From Chaetomium olivaceum (lineage: Eukaryota; Ascomycota; Sordariomycetes; Sordariales; Chaetomiaceae): a stretch of 64,000 nucleotides of DNA. The stretch lies in contig JAYWVB010000031.1 in NCBI GenBank assembly GCA_039881045.1, positions 124,001 to 188,000 on the forward strand, in the 5' to 3' direction. Every line of letters starts with the position of its first letter. The stretch's first letter is position 1. The notes under the pieces are model-generated. The model made no database searches. It was not told the origin of the DNA and was given only the letters and a program-made list of their open reading frames with translations. The translations under genes and the position numbers were made by a program. Positions 11,793 through 22,503 of this stretch are shown here, piece by piece.

Positions 11793-12098
11793 AGCGAGCT
11801 AGGGGCGTGTCACATACGTAGCTTACTTTACTCTGTATATTGTATGTACATATTCAATTATGGTGTTTCACGTGCTTCCTTCTCTACTGGTGGCCCATCG
11901 TTTGCTCGCTCTAGTGAAGCTCAGTAGACAGGGCGGCGTGCGCGTGTATTCCAATGGCATCCTAGGTATGTACCTACGCAGCATCCAAGGCTGAAAAAGC
12001 GACGACAAGATCCCGGAGTGAGTTGGGTGTCTCCATCCCGTTTGGTAGATTAGCCCACGAGCTCCCAGGGCAGAATCGAAATTGGTACGAGCTTGTAG
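11793..12098. other. Intergenic
   Basis: Short spacer between the tyrosinase remnant and the 3' end of the 2EXR gene; no feature seen. Confidence 0.4.
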
Positions 12099-13427
12099 CT
12101 AGTATCCTTTCCGATCCACGCAGTTAATACGCCGACCCCGCTCGTCATACCGCGGACGGCGCTTCTTAAACATCAACAAGACCGCCGGCTTAAACTTGGG
12201 CATGCGCGCGAGCGCATCCTTTACCCAGGGGTGGTCCGGTTTGGGTTCGCCCGAGAGCCCGTTTGGGTAGATCTCTTCGCCGTCGTCGCAAAGAATGTCG
12301 GGGACCTCTCCGGGGCCCTCTCCGTACAGCATACGCACCCAAGCCAGCCGGAGCTGAGGCAGACATATCTCCGCCCAGTGCCACATCTCGCACTCGTAGC
12401 AGCGCGAGACGAACTTGGGCGCGTGCGCGTCCGCGTTTATGCGGAGCAAGTCATGGTGCGGCCGCGAAACCCAGCGCCACTCGGGAGTCACACCCCGCCA
12501 GAGCATGTCTAGTTCTCTAACCTCCTCTCTGTCCTCGAGTAGGACAAGCTTCTGGAAAAGCTTGGTTGTCTGAAGCTGCTGCTTCGTTAGCCCGGGGTTG
12601 GCATCCTTGTTATCGTCGTCCGTCCAGATACAGACTTCGGGCGCGGCTATAACGCAGACAACCGTGTCCAACTTCTTCATGCCGCCCAGGAACCTGTAGG
12701 AATCCGGATAACCCCCGAATATGGATTCGACGAAATGATTATAGTCCACTGCGACCTGCTTCCGGAGACGCAGGAAGTCCGGAACTTGAAATAGGGGTTC
12801 GGAATCATGATCGCAAGGCTTAGGGTTCACCCCGTACGGGGCAAACACTAGGTCCCGAGCTGCGACCCAGATTGGCTTGGGTACTCGCTCGCTGGACGAA
12901 TCGTTATCTATGCTTTGCATATCGAAAGAAGATCCCCTATACTTGATTACAATCCAGGCTTCCTTGCAGGCCAGGGCAGCCATTGGGCCCCCGGCCGGGG
13001 AGTTGAGTGGTGGCCCACCTTCATCGTAGTCATTCTGCCAGAACAGAACTCGGGAGGGTCGTGTCGCGGCCATTCTCCAGATGGCAACTCTGATTTGCTT
13101 AGGCAGTCTGGGGAACGGATGGAAAGTGCGTAGTGTAGTAGCTACCCCAATGGGCTTGATGGCGTGACGGTGCTTCTTCGGAACGTACATGCGTATGAGC
13201 TGTGCGATTACATCCGGAGATAGGTGGGATTCAAGAAGCAGCTCGTGCATCATGTCGATCCATGGCTGTAGCTTTGCGAGGGGGATTGAGTCGTCCTCGG
13301 GGGTTGGTCTTGGACCGGGAACAACCGCGATGGAGTTATGTAGCTGGAAGTAATTATGGCTGTTGATGGCGACATGAACACAGCATGATTCGTTCTCATA
13401 CTTGGCCGGGAGATCACCAGGAGCCAT
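12099..13427 (-). CDS. 2EXR-domain protein
   Basis: A single exon gives 442 residues. After an N-terminal segment of about 120 residues, the block FHPFPRLPKQIRVAIWRMA is a clear 2EXR (F-box-like) motif, a domain widespread and expanded in Pezizomycotina with no defined biochemical role. Downstream are conserved-looking segments with RDLVFAPYGVNPKP and a Cys/His/Trp-rich CYECEMWHWAEIC, then a basic C-terminus. The start MAPGDLPAKYENESC is the first ATG of the frame. No signal peptide or membrane segment. A role as a substrate adaptor is only inferred from the F-box likeness. Confidence 0.85.
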   Translation of the reverse strand: MAPGDLPAKYENESCCVHVAINSHNYFQLHNSIAVVPGPRPTPEDDSIPLAKLQPWIDMMHELLLESHLSPDVIAQLIRMYVPKKHRHAIKPIGVATTLRTFHPFPRLPKQIRVAIWRMAATRPSRVLFWQNDYDEGGPPLNSPAGGPMAALACKEAWIVIKYRGSSFDMQSIDNDSSSERVPKPIWVAARDLVFAPYGVNPKPCDHDSEPLFQVPDFLRLRKQVAVDYNHFVESIFGGYPDSYRFLGGMKKLDTVVCVIAAPEVCIWTDDDNKDANPGLTKQQLQTTKLFQKLVLLEDREEVRELDMLWRGVTPEWRWVSRPHHDLLRINADAHAPKFVSRCYECEMWHWAEICLPQLRLAWVRMLYGEGPGEVPDILCDDGEEIYPNGLSGEPKPDHPWVKDALARMPKFKPAVLLMFKKRRPRYDERGRRINCVDRKGY

Positions 13428-14220
13428 GGCTGTGGGTGAATATGAGTATGCGCTGCCGTGCTTTGCGAGATTGTGTGTGGACCGAGATTCGCGAGAGTTG
13501 AGCTGATATGGAAATAATACTTTGTGGAGGGTTTTCTTTGACGTGGCTTAGAGTGCATTACTATTATTTGGTGATCAGCGGAAATGTCTCGGAACAGGTT
13601 TCACGGCCAGGAACAACCAGCACGGCGTCTGCCACGTGCTTGGTTGGCTCTATTTTTACATTGTCCGATGCCATCCTTTTGACCCAGGACATGGTTGTTA
13701 TGGTACTCGGCTTGTTATTGCTTAATTCTATCTGAGCTTTTTAGAGTCCCGTATGATTCTCCAAATCTCATTTCCTTCCCGCAAAAATAATGCCGCCTGA
13801 CCTTATCCTTATCGTCTCCAATGTTTGGCATGCAAACCGATGGCCCTTGAGCGATGGTACCACCTGGATTTGCCTTGCAGCCTGTGCATTGCCTGGAAGC
13901 CAGTCATCTCCTTTACTGGCTGCCCTCAGGTTTGAACCTTTCGTAAATCGTGGCCTTTCCCGGGGGAGAACCGCACCTAGGAGGATCTGGCAGAGTGTCA
14001 CGGTCCCTCTGGACACAATATCGCGAGCCTCACGCCCGCCTTTGGCGTTGCGGGTGCTGGAAGTCGTCAGTGTTCTAGTTTGTTTCGGCGTGACGGTGCC
14101 GGTCGAGGGCGTGGCTACCTGATCCCCACAATCTCGGAAATAGGGGTTGTGATTTCTGTGGCCTGGGAAAGGGGCGATCGTCGTTAATCCTCTACTAAAC
14201 CACTTATCAAACTCCACCCT
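13428..14220. other. Intergenic, 2EXR promoter and 3' side of kinase tail
   Basis: No supported gene. Open frames on both strands at 13768-14217 mirror one another and look like chance frames in GC-rich DNA. Confidence 0.4.
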
Positions 14221-15078
14221 TCAGCCCCTCTTTTGCCGCCGTGCAACATCCGCCCAACTCTGAGCCGTCGGCAACGACGGCACGCCACGTCGCACGGTCT
14301 CGGCCGAAGCATACGCAGCCGTCGGCGATGACAGCGCAGACCCACTCAGCACGGGGCTTAGCATCCCAGATGGGGGAAAAACCGCCGAGCTAGTCACGCT
14401 CGCTGTATCGCGAATGCTCTCGCGATCTCCTGTTCCGCTGGTGATATTCTCTCTCCGCTCCCGATCAGTCAGCCCGAGGCCCAGACCGTGCGGTACTTCG
14501 GGTGAGGGAGGCGCTTCCGGACCCGGTTCTCCGTAGTGGGGACTCTTAGGCACCGCGGTAGGGCTAGTGTCCTTTCGCGCATTGACTACTGCCGGACTGC
14601 GGGTCACCGGCGGTGTTCCGGAGACGCTGGTCCCTGCCACCGAGGCCTTGGATAAACTCAAGCGGCTGAAGACGGAGTCACTCATGCTATACTGGGTGCT
14701 GTCTGTCGACGATAGGTCGTGTTGGGTGATGGGTGTGCCTGACCGAATAGGTGTGGCGGGGTTAACGGCGAGGGGCAGTCGTGAGCCGGATCTGCGGGAC
14801 CGGAGCGTGAAACCAGCGAGATCGGGACTAGAGTTGCCAGCGGAGATGACCCCTGGTGATGGTGATGGAGAGGGGATGAGAGAGTCCCGCCGAAGAGGTG
14901 CGACGAAAGCGGGAGACTGAGCAGTGGTGCTACCCCTGACGCACTGAGAATAGCTAAGCCGGGGGCTGTCTCCGACTACTGATGGGGCGGGACTCGGTTG
15001 TTGGATTTGAGTCGTAGGTGGCCTTTGCCGGGGAGCTGCAGCAGGGGGCAGATTTGATTTTGGTCGAGTTCGCATCAT
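14221..15078 (-). CDS. Proline/serine-rich tail frame, probably the C-terminus of the kinase upstream
   Basis: The frame has 285 codons beginning ATGATGCG and is rich in Ser, Pro and Thr with low-complexity SPSPSPG-type runs, ending in SWADVARRQKRG. Its first ATG overlaps the stop of the kinase (TGATG, 15080-15076), and the same frame is open back to about 15185 under the kinase C-terminus. One missing base in that overlap would fuse it to the kinase. An alternative is a weak-donor intron (GTCCCC near the RRPVG codons, acceptor CTGCAG), which also restores frame. As an independent gene it would lack an obvious promoter. I favour it being the regulatory tail of the kinase. Confidence 0.5.
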   Translation of the reverse strand: MMRTRPKSNLPPAAAPRQRPPTTQIQQPSPAPSVVGDSPRLSYSQCVRGSTTAQSPAFVAPLRRDSLIPSPSPSPGVISAGNSSPDLAGFTLRSRRSGSRLPLAVNPATPIRSGTPITQHDLSSTDSTQYSMSDSVFSRLSLSKASVAGTSVSGTPPVTRSPAVVNARKDTSPTAVPKSPHYGEPGPEAPPSPEVPHGLGLGLTDRERRENITSGTGDRESIRDTASVTSSAVFPPSGMLSPVLSGSALSSPTAAYASAETVRRGVPSLPTAQSWADVARRQKRG

Positions 15079-16684
15079 CAGTCCGCCGGGCCAGGTAGGT
15101 TGGACGAGGGAAGGTTGGTGGGTGCGTGGGGACCAACAGGGCGGCGCTGTTTCCGGTTCTGCTGCATCTCGGCGAGGAGATCATCGGCCATCTTCCGCCC
15201 AGCCCGCTCCTTGTCGAGTTGGGCTTGCAGTTTAGTGATGTTCTCGGCATGTGCTTTACGCTCGTTTTCCAACCGGCGCTCGTATGTCTCATCCCGGGCT
15301 TCTAGAACATGCAGGCGCTTAGCCATTTGTTCATGCTCTGCCCGCAGACGGTCGCGCTCCTCCGCAACGACTTTGAGCTTCGTGTTCATGCGTTCCGTTA
15401 AGAACCGGCTGCTTCGCTTGCAGCATTGGAAGTGGTAAACCTGCTCGAGGCCGCCGAGCTCGACAAGTTCGGAGTCGACTTGGAAGATGACCGGTCTCGA
15501 GCCCGGCTCCTTTGATACCATCCTCGAGGCTAAACCGACAATGTGTTTGGGGCCGAATGTCGGGGCGTTGGCGTCATCCACGTCCTGTGACGCCAAGGCC
15601 AAACCCTCGAGCTTGGGGAGGTATTCGTCCAATTTCTCGGCCCTGCCGTCCACGGACACATCTCCCAGCAGGGCGTCGAATTCGTCCAAGGGCGCGTTGT
15701 ATATGACGGTGAAGATGTTGAGCAATATTAACCCTAGGGAGTAGACGTCGGCCGCCTTCATGGACCAGTCGGTTTTGCTCTGATGCAACTCCGGGGCTCT
15801 CCACTTCGGGGTTCCTTGCAATCCCCTGGTCATGGTGTTCTCTCGGTCGTGGACGTCTTTCGCAATGCCAAAATCAGCGAGGTAAACGCGGCCCGGGTTG
15901 AGAAGAATGTTGGAAGGCTTGAGATCAAGATGGCGTATATTGGAGCCGTGACAGTATGCCACGGCGCGGGTGATGCACCCCATGATTCGGCGGAGGTATT
16001 CAAGGGGACAGTTATCGTTGTTGGCAGAGGTCCGGACAGTTGAGTGGGGCGCCTCGATGGCGGTCAAATCGCCGAGGCCCAGCGCGTGCAGTCGGTTGAT
16101 GATGTCGTCGCGATCGCCGTCGTTCGTCCGAAGGGAGTCGATGTCGTTGAGTAGGATGTCGAGGTTGCAGACAGCAACTGGCCATAGGAGGAGGTAGAGA
16201 CTTGTCTGGATGCAGTACGTCCCGACCAGCTTCACGATATGATCATGGTCTAGCCTCTCCATGACGTTGGCCTCCTCCCGCAACAAACACATCGGATACC
16301 TCCGGTACGGTGGCCGGACCTGTTTCCGTGCCAGACATATTGACCGGTTGTTGCAGTGAAACTGCACTTTTTGCACGACGCCAAAGCTCCCTGAGCCGAG
16401 TGGTGTGTCGCAGGCAACCTTGAGCCGGTCGTGGAGCTTCTTTGCTTCGGTGAAGTCGTCGAGAGGAAGGTGCTTTCCTCTGATCAGGTGTCAGCCATTT
16501 CAACGTGGAACCTGCGAATTTGAATGACGGGCTAAGCTTACATGCCAGACCAGTGATGCCGCGACGCTTCCCAATCTTCCAGAATCTTGCGCTCGCACTC
16601 CTCTAATTGCGAATGGGGCAGGCGCTTCATACCGGCGTGGGACGTCGGCATCACCGTTTGCCATCCATCACCGAGCTCGCTCAT
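15078..16684 (-). CDS. Serine/threonine protein kinase with coiled-coil C-terminus
   Basis: Two exons (16684-16542 and 16479-15078; intron 16480-16541, GTAAGC donor, GCTGAC branch) encode 514 residues to the TGA at 15080. The glycine loop GSGSFGVV is near residue 76. The catalytic loop reads RHLDLKPSN (near 232, HLD in place of HRD but with the catalytic Asp), and the magnesium loop ADFGIAK is near 250. GTPKWRAPE marks the activation-segment end. After about residue 395 comes a long charged coiled coil (TERMNTKLKVVAEERDRLRAE and following). The fold and residues predict an active cytosolic kinase; the substrate is unknown. The reading frame ends abruptly and a Ser/Pro-rich frame continues at -1, so the true protein may be about 285 residues longer. 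Confidence 0.82.
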
Positions 16685-18168
16685 GCCGGGCCGATGCGGG
16701 TCCCCGTGGGGAGGGAACCGACGCGCGTTTGGAGAAGCGACGAACCGTCGGGGTTAAACGTGGAGAAGTGGAACTCGTGTAGGTAATTAAACATTCGTCA
16801 TGAGACCGCGCCAAAGAAGAAAATATGAAACACAACAGAGCGAGTATTTGCAACACGGAACAAAGTCTGGAGAGGAGAGGAAGAAGACCTTGAATATGTC
16901 GACAACTTTTCTCGGCGCAGGAAATCTGGGCCGTGGGAGGGAGCGCAAGGTGCATGCCGAAGCACAGCCCTGCTGCGCGGCTTAGCCCCGGCAGGGAAAG
17001 CGGGGATGCGGAGCCAATGATGATCGTCAAGGGTCCATTGGCCAATGCTTGTTTCATGAAGGCTGCTGCTCAGAGAAACTCTTCTTTTTCCCCTGCTGAT
17101 TGATGGTTCTGTCGTGATTCTTCGAGTCCAAATTGTTTATAAAAAATGAAAAAAAAAACATCAAGAATATGACGGGGCTCACTATGGTCCTACGGGGACG
17201 TAAACTCCACCTGGTAGTTCTCGATCGCTTTCTGGACAGAAATAGTATGACACTGACGTACGGATACCGGCCCTTCGACTGCGCAGCGAACTCGACACCG
17301 AATCCTAGCTAGTTCTTACGCGCAAAGCTTCGCGCTACTGCGCTACCGATGTGCTCCCAATATGCCTGGGTCATGATCTGCACCTACTAGACAAGGTGGA
17401 ACTGGTTGAAGAAATGCCCGACCGAGAAAACCTGGAGTGGGTCGATGACATTTCGAGAAGCATTGACAACGATTTGTTACGAGATGATGGATGGTGTGGA
17501 ATATTAAAAACCCTGAAGGGAATCAGCGCGGCCGAGGAACCCCGCCCCCCATCTGTCAGCAAGAACCTCCAAGCATGGATCTGTCTTTAACAATTGCAAG
17601 CCCCAGAACCATGGATTTGATGCTGGGTGCTGTTAGTGGGCGATCTATCGAAGCTTCTGTGTCGCATGAGTAAGCACAGTTGCTTTCTCAACATTTCCTG
17701 GCTTGTTTCAACAGCTTGTAGCATATCCCTTGGTTTTTCTCGGGCAGGTGAGACATACAAGATTCCCCAAGCCCCTTCTCCTGTGGTCCAGAACACCGAC
17801 CGACGAAACTCAGCAAGGAAGGACGTTTCGGACATCGCCAAGTGCCAAGACCCGCACTGCGGAACAACCTCCGCAGGACTTCGGGTCGTTCGTTCCCGAC
17901 TCACAGTCAACGTCGCTGACAAAAGAAAGCGCCCTCGAAACGGACTCTTCAATCACCTTACCACCAGACGAGTACTAATCGATACGATTGAAGAGCATTT
18001 TGAGTAGGAGATCTCATTCAACTATTTTCCTTTGCGATCTGAGAGGGTCGCGTTCACTTCTAGCCGGGGAGTGGGCTTGTGGCCAGGCGGTCGAGATCCG
18101 GTGTAGTAGTGACAACTCACAACGTGGAATATCTCCGATATCAAAAAACGGCCCAAAACAAGCAAGCA
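16685..18168. other. Gene-poor stretch between kinase and bZIP genes
   Basis: Divergent promoters of the kinase and the bZIP gene. Several open frames at 17350-18010 exist on both strands with no family signal. A tRNA-like sequence on the minus strand near 17262-17350 resembles the 5' half of elongator tRNA-Met but does not fold properly. Confidence 0.4.
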
Positions 18169-20340
18169 ATGCGGTATTCCGAGGGCGACCTCCCTATCCT
18201 CAGCGCCGAGCTTTATGATGATGGCCCTGCGTATGGTTCGCCGAAGCGGTTAGTGGCGACACGGAAGAAACAGACATCCTCGGCAACGCGCGGCGCCGAA
18301 GATGGCCCACGGAAACGGGCAAGGGCGCAAGTCGCCGACGCTTCTGAACATGAAGATGAGGCCAAGAGGGCAAGGGGCCGACCGCGTCTGGATACCAAGG
18401 ATGAGACAGCCGCCGACGTGAGTTGACTCCAGCCTGACACCATTGCCAGATAGCCAAAAGACGTATGATATCGTCGGTCTCGTTCCTGCAAGAGTGCGAG
18501 AACTTTTGTGTGATGATCGCTCTGACAATAGCTGCAGCGGCGGCGGACCCAAATTCGCCTTGCACAACGAGCCTATCGGAACCGCAAGGAGAATGCCATC
18601 CAGACGTTGGAGAAAAAGGTCCAGGGTCTCAAGGATACTAACGAGGAGATGAGCAATGCGTTCATGCAGCTCCACGATTTTGCCCTGAGCAGCGGCGTGT
18701 TAGACCAGCTCCCCGAATTCGGCCGTCAGCTGCGAGAGACGACCGAAAGGTTCCTCTCGCTTGCCCGAGAAGCGAGCAACGATGATGCGAAGGAAGGTGA
18801 GCCAGATGGTGTCCCGAGCAGCGGTGAAAAGAGAAACCTAGGCAGTGACCGTACTCGCTCCGACTCCCCGGGTAACTCCAACAGCGCAGCCCGAACAACA
18901 CCAGCACCCATTTCGGAACCCGGCTTGGAAGAGGACACCACGGCCTTCCGCAGCCGGCTCATGCTCTCTTACGACCCGACCACCCAAGCAGACTTGGCCC
19001 CTCCCATCACTCTCCCCCAGCAGCAAGAACAAGCTCTTCTGAGCTTTCCACCACCTGCCAAATCTACTTTTGGCTACGAAATCCTCACCCATCCGACCCT
19101 CGAAAACGCAAGCTTCCCCTTCCAACCCAACCCCAACCTATCCCTCTTCGACGGCGGCTTCCCCACGCCACCACTCTTCCAGTCCCCCGCCTCCCCGCAC
19201 ACCTACGCCAACTTCGAGACGACCTTCGGCCGGCGCCTGCACCGCTACTCGCTCGAACAGGCCCTCGTACTACTCACCATGCCCCACCCCCCACAAGCGC
19301 TCGTCACGCGCGTCTTCGGCTTCTGCCTGCAGCTCGAGTCGCCCGCGACCATCCAGCGGCGGCTGCGGCGCATGCTGGCCCGCGACGCCCAGCAGTCGCT
19401 CTTCAACTGGCAGTTCCCCTTCTTCAACCTCGGCGGCGCGGGGACCCACTTCGAGGACCCCTGCTCAGCGGCCGCGGCGGACTCGCCACAAGACCAACAA
19501 CAGCAGGGCCAGCCACAACCGCCGCCGCCGCCGCCGCATCGCATGGGCAACCAGGGCACGGAGGACATCCTCAAGCCCGGCGAGACGGCCGGGTTTGGGG
19601 TGGGCCCCTTTTCGGCCGAGGTCAATGCAGTGCGGGACCGTGACCTGCGCGACGGCATGCGCATGGCGCTGCCGGGCTTTGCGGGCGAGTACTTTGACTG
19701 CGACGAGGCCGAGATGTATCTCTACCGGCGCGGCGTCGTCATCCCGCCCGGGTCGGATATGGTTACGGTGGATGTGGATGTTGGTCAGCTGGTCAGTTAT
19801 CGTGAGACGGGCTGGCAGGTGGAGACGGTGGATTTGCTTGGTGGGGGTAGTGGTGGGAGCCCGTCGTCGCCGGGGAGTAGTTTGGAGAGTGTCGTGTCGG
19901 GGGTACAACAACAACAACATGATGGTGGGGTGCAGTCCTGGGGGGTGGTCGGCCCGGGGATGGTGGACCCTTCGCTGGCGGATGTGTTTTCGCAGGGGAC
20001 TAATCCGTTCATGCCGGCCACGACTATGGCTGGGTCGTCGTCGATGGGTGGTAGGGGCGATATGCTTCCCTTTGGGATTGTGGGAGGGGATATGTTGGGA
20101 TCTTCGGGGTATGGGGTCCAGGACCCGACTCGGAGAAGGGTGGTGCTTGAGGTAGGGCGGATTGTGAAGGGTAGGTGCTCCTTGTGTCGCCACTTATCGT
20201 GAGTATTTTCTTTGGGCTAACCTTGTGCTACAGAACTGACCTCACGTGGGATATGCTTGGGTCGGACACCGGGGTTCAAACAAGTCGATATTGATGACGC
20301 GTTTTGGGAATCGGTGAAGCATGCTTTGTTGGGTGCTTGA
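18169..20340 (+). CDS. bZIP transcription factor
   Basis: Three exons: 18169-18417, 18538-20170 and 20234-20340. Introns are 120 and 63 nt with GTGAGT and GTAGGT donors. The protein is 662 residues. The basic region at the start of exon 2 reads RRRTQIRLAQRAYRNRKE, with the N-x-x-A-Q-x-A-x-R pattern of fungal AP-1-type bZIPs, followed by a leucine-zipper-like helix (LEKKVQGLKDTNEEM). A second conserved block (FGRRLHRYSLEQALVLL, near residue 290) and a C-terminal GICLGRTPGF segment, only reached through the last intron, occur in related Pezizomycotina factors. Long Gln/Pro/Gly-rich linkers include short PPPPPP and QQQQ runs. It is a nuclear regulator; target genes are unknown. The ATG at 18169 is the first in frame; upstream in-frame codons lack ATG. 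Confidence 0.88.
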
Positions 20341-20952
20341 GTAATGGAATTGGAGAGGGGCGGTGACTTTGGATATGCCGGCCTTGTGATGTAACCATGG
20401 TTGGCTTTTGGTAATAATCTCCTTTCAGCAAGCGGTTTGGGATGTATTTCTATAGCTTGGTCACTTGGTAACCTAGTTTGTTGGAAATAAACTAGTTTAC
20501 TAGTTCCGTAACCTCTGTTGATGAGGGCCAGCCGCGCTTAAATGCTCACAGAGTTCAAAACCCCATCATTAAACCATTGTGGCGATGGGAAGGACTCTGA
20601 CTTCAGAAAAGAGGAACGAGGGGCTAGTCAGAGTTAATTTATATGGGGAGATGTTCTGGTTAATGTGATTTCTACGTTCTTCTGACAAGGTCATGGGCAT
20701 CCGAGCTTCCCGGTTACTATTATGCACGGTGTCCTCTCCTGGCACATCCACTCATCGGTTGCTTATACCGAGCCGGTACGCTCGTGCCTTAACATCTTAC
20801 ACGACTGACATTAGTGATATACAGATCATAACATAAGACGTTTGCCCTCTGTTTACCGACCATGCCGTTCTTTCGGCATTGCGTCCGTCGGTTATTTGTC
20901 CAACCTGTTCTACACCTCCACCTAATCGTGGATAAACCTGGCGGCATCGGGT
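20341..20952. other. Intergenic between convergent bZIP and LYR genes
   Basis: Shared 3' region of two converging genes; AT-richer than its neighbours, no gene seen. Confidence 0.4.
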
Positions 20953-22189
20953 CTATTTTGGCGGGTCGTTTCCCGTTGACGGCTCAGCGTCCGTGGAGGA
21001 CCCAGTTTCCGTTGACCGCTCAGTCGGCTTTGTTTCTGCCCGTACCTTCTCATCAGAACCAGCCTTCGGGCTTGCTTTGCGCACCGCCACCCGTCTGACG
21101 CTCAGCTTAAACTCTTCCACAGCCTTATTCCCTTCATTCGGATCCGTCTTGGGTACTTTCTTATGCACTGGACGGCTCCACACCCTGACCCGCGGCTCCT
21201 CCCCTTCCCTTCCCTCCCGCACGAGCCTATCCTTCTCCTCCTGTAGCGCCATCTCCTGCTCCTTCAAGACGATCTTCCACATGGCCTCCCCCCTCGCCTG
21301 AAGGTCCACCCTTTCCTTCTCCGCTATATCTGATAGGTGCCACACCGCATCCCACAGCGACTGCTTGTACGTTCCCTCGCTCGCCGGCGGCTGCACCGAC
21401 GCCCTCCCCTCCTGCTTCGCCAACATCTTGGCAACCAACGTCTCCCACTGATCCTCGTCAACCGCGCTATCCATCTCTTCGCCGCCCTGCATCTCCAAGA
21501 TCCTCCCAATTCTCTTGGCCCGACGCTGAGACTTCTGCCGCACCACCCGCTCCAGAAACCGCGGCTGGGGTTTCCAAAACCGCAGAAACGGCACGCCCAA
21601 CGTCGCAGACAGCGTAGGCGGCTTGCGCACGCCAGACTTAAACACCTCGAGTGGGCGCGGCGGACCCACAGGCTCGTAGACGGGCATCTCCCCCTCCGCC
21701 GATACGCGCTTCAGCAGCGGCGTGCGCCCCTCGATGGGCGCAGTCGAGATGCGCTTCGCAGCAGCCTCGGCGGCTTTTTCCTTGATGCTCACGACGCGGG
21801 CTTGGTTCTGGCGCAGGAAGGCGAGGGCTTCGGCGTGCTCGGGGCTGTTCGGGTCGGCGGCGGCGCGCGAGAGGAGGGTCAGGTAGCGGTAGCCATTTTT
21901 CAGGGCGGATACGACGAGGCGCGGGGAGGTGTCGCGCTTGTTGCGGTGGAAGGCGTTGCGGATGAGGGTCTGGATCGGGTTGGCGGGCCCGAGGGGCGAG
22001 GCGGTTGAGAGTTCATCGGGCAGGGGCACGCGCGGGGCTTGGCGGAGGAGCGAGCGGTAGAGGGCAAAGCCTGGGAGGAGGGGTGGGGATCGTGGTTAGT
22101 GATAGGGAAAATTGGGAACTAGGTTGGTCTGGTATCTCACATGCTGTCCGGTGCCGCGAGGAGCGGGCGGGTACGAAGAATGACGGCAT
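20953..22189 (-). CDS. LYR-motif (Complex1_LYR) family protein
   Basis: Two exons: 22189-22141 (MPSFFVPARSSRHRTA) and 22070-20953; intron 22071-22140 with donor GTGAGA. The protein is 388 residues. The LYR signature ALYRSLLRQAPRVPLP lies directly at the exon junction, followed by a second helix with a conserved Phe/Arg-type pattern (IRNAFHRNK) and an LSRA segment. The family serves as mitochondrial adaptors for complex assembly, Fe-S delivery and mitoribosome work. The basic, hydroxylated N-terminus fits a presequence. The long basic/charged C-terminus (about 250 residues after the LYR domain) is unusual for LYR proteins, which are mostly 80-150 residues. The start is the ATG that keeps the LYR frame through the intron; another ATG four bases upstream does not. 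Confidence 0.82.
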
Positions 22190-22503
22190 TCATCTAGTGG
22201 TGGGGATGTCGCACCCAATTGAGCTGATGCGACAGGGAGGATGTGCGACTTGCACAATTTTAAGGTTGTGGGACGCGCCCGGAGGCAGGTCCGCTGCACG
22301 AAGTCACGTGATTCAATTAAATCACCACAAGTGGCATCGCCGATTGCGTGGCAGAAGACTTCGTTTATTGAATGGCTGATACTACTATGTGCTGTGTGTG
22401 TTGATGGCCGATGGCGATAATAGTGTTGACCCCTCGCCGGCCCAGATGCGCTCCTTTGCCCGTCCTCCGGGCCCTTGCTAGCGAAGCGAACTCAGCGTCT
22501 ATG
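22190..22503. other. Spacer upstream of the LYR gene
   Basis: Promoter of the LYR gene and 3' side of MMS2 on the same strand; the restored MMS2 stop is just upstream. No further feature seen. Confidence 0.4.

Noticed and set aside
13768..14217. Overlapping open frames on both strands
   Set aside because: Mirror frames in GC-rich DNA with no splice-consistent extension and no domain.
17587..18007. Frames of about 120 codons on both strands
   Set aside because: Neither has a family signal, and they lie in the promoter side of the bZIP gene.
19070..20193. Long alternative frames over the bZIP gene (361 and 242 codons)
   Set aside because: Shadow frames of a GC-rich coding exon; Arg/Pro/Ser-rich translations without structure.
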